A stretch of 64,000 nucleotides of DNA from positions 3,038,001 through 3,102,000 of the forward strand of contig CP071496.1 in NCBI GenBank assembly GCA_017354895.1, written 5' to 3'. The translations under genes were made by a program, and so were the position numbers. Under the pieces are notes generated by a model, which did not search any database, was not told the origin of the DNA, and saw only the letters and a list, made by a program, of their open reading frames with translations. Shown piece after piece: positions 61,601 through 64,000 of the stretch; positions within the stretch are counted from its first letter, which is position 1; every line of letters begins with the position of its first letter. The DNA is from Podospora comata. Taxonomy: Eukaryota > Ascomycota > Sordariomycetes > Sordariales > Podosporaceae.

Positions 61601-61887
61601 GCTCTGGTCTGGAGAGGGACAACAGTGGTGGTCTCGCCATGGATGTTCTTCTCCTGGGCTTGCGACCAGTCCTTGACGGCCGCATCGAGATCGAAGGTCT
61701 CGGGGGAGAAGGAGAAGATCTTGTCGGAAAGCTTGTAAGCAGCCTGCTGGACGAGGAGCTGGCTCGTCACGTAGGTTGGGCCGGAGATGGAGCTGAGGGG
61801 CACGGTCTTCTCGAAGCCAGAGGAGACGGTGCTAGTCTCGACGACCAGGGCAACGCCTCCGGTGGTCTCTTCGTGCTTCAGCTGCAT
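58699..61887 (-). CDS. met10: Sulfite reductase (NADPH) flavoprotein alpha component
   Basis: A single 1062-residue exon, close to yeast Met10 (about 1035). The N-terminal 550 residues resemble pyruvate-ferredoxin oxidoreductase-like domains (FEKTVPLSSISGPTYVTSQL; GLITEYESALQLAEDLGLGL; VRIYRPFIEEAFLEALP). The C-terminal third is a ferredoxin-NADP reductase-like module: an FAD-binding part with RREYSIASAQ (about residues 840-850) and an NADPH-binding part with MAGLGTGLAPFRAF (about 915-927), GSRHRREEYLYGEEW and FYLCGPTWPVPDV. As in yeast Met10, no bacterial-type FMN flavodoxin domain is evident. It passes electrons from NADPH to the haem subunit (Met5), which reduces sulfite to sulfide for cysteine and methionine synthesis. 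The whole gene is also open on the opposite strand, which I treat as a coding-bias shadow. Confidence 0.96.
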   Translation of the reverse strand: MQLKHEETTGGVALVVETSTVSSGFEKTVPLSSISGPTYVTSQLLVQQAAYKLSDKIFSFSPETFDLDAAVKDWSQAQEKNIHGETTTVVPLQTRAGAGTFALGYIFSKDFDLSKRRIPQTLLAPSLSLRHLRAALDQLSLLYGVSSPFVAHVAAADYSNSDGLITEYESALQLAEDLGLGLVSTSSAQEVQHMALFATLLASLLPTLHVYDGLRTARETLRVVDALSESSIAEVYKCISQEAGALNKRLDTAGKVVELLRLFNSQLGTSYAPFEYHGHEAAETVLVVFGSAEAQLAKQVVDTLAAQGQKVGALNVRIYRPFIEEAFLEALPDSVRQIAVLGQVRDASAVEDASVQSALYSDVLTAVTFADRWSQEPAVVDFKYPASAVHTPSSIATVLSKITSKDDHAEVSLTLSSLEQAQQYIFWDVDNSEAVASASVLGRLLSRESFNNISVHETYNSLIQGGVVRTEIRSSEKPVDAPFAVEEADVVFVGEEKLLKEVAIVKSVKAGGKLAVRLPNFKAEEIEKRIPASVRKEIQEKSLQLFALDSSFSPALENRAQLLAELAFLQVARPDLEAEKLVKLGGLSGDQVTLVEVADALAQALHKVEVPATWAEEDAAAISLVEELKPTSFVAFDKGEAESALQVSTWQEIAKGLAFQEAYGLKTELRPDLTVKTHTIHVKENRRLTPLTYDRNIFHIEFDLGTSGLTYNIGEALGIHADNDPKQVQDFIEWYGLNGDDLVQVPSRENPAVFETRTIYQSLLQNIDILGKPPKRFFESLAEFATDEAEKKKIEFLGSKEGAEEFKKLSEVDTATYVDVFQTFKSAHPSFPDLVRIVSPLKRREYSIASAQAVTPTSVALMIVVVDWVDSQGRTRQGQATRYLSGLKPGTPVIASVKPSVMKLPPKDTAPLIMAGLGTGLAPFRAFVQYRAMQKAQGKEIGSILLYLGSRHRREEYLYGEEWEAYMDAGVLTLLGAAFSRDQPEKIYIQDRMRQTMSDIVKAYIEEEGSFYLCGPTWPVPDVTAVLEEAIATEAKQSGRKVDPRKEIERLKEDGRYVLEVY

Positions 61888-64000
61888 GTTAATGTCGGTT
61901 TCCGGGGGTGTTCAATGGCAAGAAGGGAGGAAAAAGAAGGAGGGGTACTCTTGAAGGCGTCTTCAAGAGCAAAGACTCGGCCGCTCGCGAAATATCGAGG
62001 CAATAGCGTAGTAAGGGGCCCAGGGGTTGCCTCGAAGCGCTCACGAACTGAGTAGACAGAAAGAAGAGACGGCGCCAGCGGGAACAGCTGGTTTTGAAGA
62101 AGGCGAAAAGGAGAAAAATTGGAGATGAGTCTTGGGAAAAAAAAACAAAAAATAACAACCTACCGTTCTCCTCGGCCGGAGCAACTTCCCCATAAGTGCC
62201 GCATCTCACAGCCAAAATCTTTGGTAAAAGCAGTCTTTGGGGCGTTGGACCCTTGCTGCGATTCGAGGCTCGCGTTGATGGATGTCGATTGCGTGATTGT
62301 GAGCTAACCGCATTTGGTGGAAATGTGGGGGGACTTGGAGGTTTGGGGATGTTGGTTTGTAATGCAGCACAGTCAGGGTTGGGGTTATACCTGACAAGAT
62401 GTCTGTATCTCGTGGCGATGTCGGCTGTCGGTGCTGGTGATTGTTCGGCTTCTTTGACCGACAGCCGACCAGGCATAATTTGCTTTCGTTAGGACGATTT
62501 CTTTGTAGGAAGAACCCACGAGATAGGATTAACAACGGCCTGTCTTGAACAGATCAAACGATCCATGTTCAACTGGTTGGAGACCTTGCGATGTCGCACT
62601 CTAGCGGCAATGACGTGATCTCGGCGGCGAATGTGAGGTCTCGTGTGACTGTACTGGGGTGGAAATCCAAGAGACACGTTGATCTTGACGAAGAGAGTTT
62701 CAATTCTGTCCTCTGTGGCCTCAATCATCTGTTGCTGCTTCAGATGGAGATGCCTTCATGGCGATGTGTCGTTGACAGGAAATGTGTGCCAGACAGCATG
62801 TCCCTGGCCCCTCCATCTCTTGGCATGCGGGTTGTCCACTGTCAGGCGGGGCACGTTTTTGATGTGGGGTAATGCCATTCTGCGGGGGAGTGGGCATCAT
62901 CTGCTCTCCTCACTATCGCAGCACAGCATGACGGTGATGGTGATGGTAAGACAATATGGAAACAATCTACCTGGATGCTGTGCCTGTGAAATAGAAACAG
63001 TCTGATATTCCACCACAATCATCGCCGGGAACACCATCGCCTTCCAGATGCATTTCCGTCCAACCTGATGTCTCATCCCATCACCACATGGCAATTGTAA
63101 AGATAGCTCGGAAGAATGCAGAAATAGGTATCTTGCGGAGCCGGGAAGGTAGCACACCACCGCAGCTTCGGATATGGCACCCGGCTTGGAAATGGAAACA
63201 TCAGTTCAAGACGTCGAGGTCCCGAGAGCCATATGCTTATCGGGACGGCAAACAATCCCATGCGTCGCTGATTCCGATTTCACACTTCCCGGTTCGGCAG
63301 CAAAGCCTGCGACTTTTGTGCGGCGCGCTGTGCCAATCAACTGCATAAGGCCCCGGCTGCCGCAAGAACGTCTCTGTCAAAATGCAAGCCACAAACAGCG
63401 CCCATCAATTGTAGATGGCCTTGGCGTTGTCAGCACCCGACGACATGTCTTCCAACTTCGAGACTCTTCCGAGAAGATGTGCCCGGGTCCCATTCAATGA
63501 GTAATTCTGCCACGAGAATGACAGGCCCAGACTGACGGAAGATGGGGAACAAAGACAGCCATGATGATGGACACGGTCGGTAGGTGCCGGACAGGGGCCG
63601 TGTCTCCGGTGATGCTCTCTGACCCCGATCCGATGCCTACAAAGATAAACTTCAACATGTTGGACAGGTATCTCGGTTGCCAATGGCTGCTGTGGAGCCG
63701 GCTGGCTGGGTGGTGCATCAGATCGAAGATGGAAGGCGTGGTCGACTGCAGTCCCGCGAGTCTCCAAAGTCTTGCGCAAAAGCGTGCCGCCACAACGACA
63801 GGTTGCAGGGTGACTCTATCGACTGCGTCAATTGTGCGGAAAGTCAGCCAGCCAGTTGACAAATCTGATGGCTGCATCAGCGCCCGCCACTCGACCCCTT
63901 TGCTCAGGTTTTTATCTTTGCAATCTGTTCATATCTGCTTGAGCTTGCCTCTCACAGCTCATCTTGTCGCCCGGCGTACACCACCAGGCGCAAGCACTCC
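61888..64000. other. 2.1-kb region upstream of Met10 without a supportable gene
   Basis: The first few hundred bases should be the Met10 leader and promoter, including an A-run near 62139-62150. Several open frames of 60-130 codons on both strands have no recognisable domain and no splice partner. The window edge may cut off part of a gene further right. Confidence 0.5.

Noticed and set aside
62610-62619. ATGACGTGAT as a CYS3-type sulfur-regulator site for Met10
   Set aside because: One mismatch to the ATGRYRYCAT consensus and more than 700 bp from the start codon; too weak to list.

Overview
The window is nuclear DNA of a filamentous ascomycete, most likely a Sordariomycete close to the Sordariales (Podospora/Chaetomium type; inferred). 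The signs are short introns (about 44-180 bp) with GT...CTAAC/CTGAC...AG signals, GC-ending codon preference, an HDEL-type BiP, and fungus-specific families (DUF3295, RTA1, Zn2Cys6, Met10). I can support 12 protein genes and one intron-containing tRNA. I rebuilt splice models by joining reading frames at consensus splice sites, and every final model is a whole number of codons.

Layout. 1-17.7 kb has no supportable gene. 17.7-19.5 kb holds an AreA-like/DUF3295 regulator, followed by 8.2 kb with no gene. 27.7-30.2 kb is a tail-to-tail pair: an RTA1-family membrane protein and a Zn2Cys6 factor resembling sterol-uptake regulators. 31.0-36.1 kb is a head-to-head pair: chaperonin subunit CCT5 and the GTPase HBS1, whose acceptor sites suggest alternative HBS1/SKI7 splicing. 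36.1-38.3 kb is AT-rich and carries 22-bp periodic arrays. 38.3-40.6 kb encodes ER Hsp70 BiP/Kar2. tRNA-Pro(CGG) lies at 41.4 kb, and ribosome-assembly factor REI1 at 42.7-44.5 kb. A small Cys-rich membrane protein (45.5-46.4 kb) follows. A C3HC zinc-finger protein and an AZUL-HECT ubiquitin ligase diverge from a shared promoter (46.8-53.6 kb). The last genes are an F-box protein (54.2-56.3 kb), a mitochondrial iron-type alcohol dehydrogenase resembling hydroxyacid-oxoacid transhydrogenase (56.6-58.2 kb) and the Met10 sulfite reductase flavoprotein (58.7-61.9 kb). The final 2.1 kb shows no gene.

Most genes are housekeeping functions: protein folding (CCT5, BiP), translation and mRNA quality control (HBS1, REI1, tRNA), ubiquitin pathways (HECT, F-box) and sulfur/redox metabolism (Met10, HOT-like). 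I see no biosynthetic cluster, prophage-like element or CRISPR array. The less ordinary parts are the HBS1/SKI7 splice arrangement, the 21- and 22-bp periodic AT-rich repeats, a probable GC-AG intron, micro-exons of 10, 18 and 20 bp, and two long gene-poor tracts around the DUF3295 gene.
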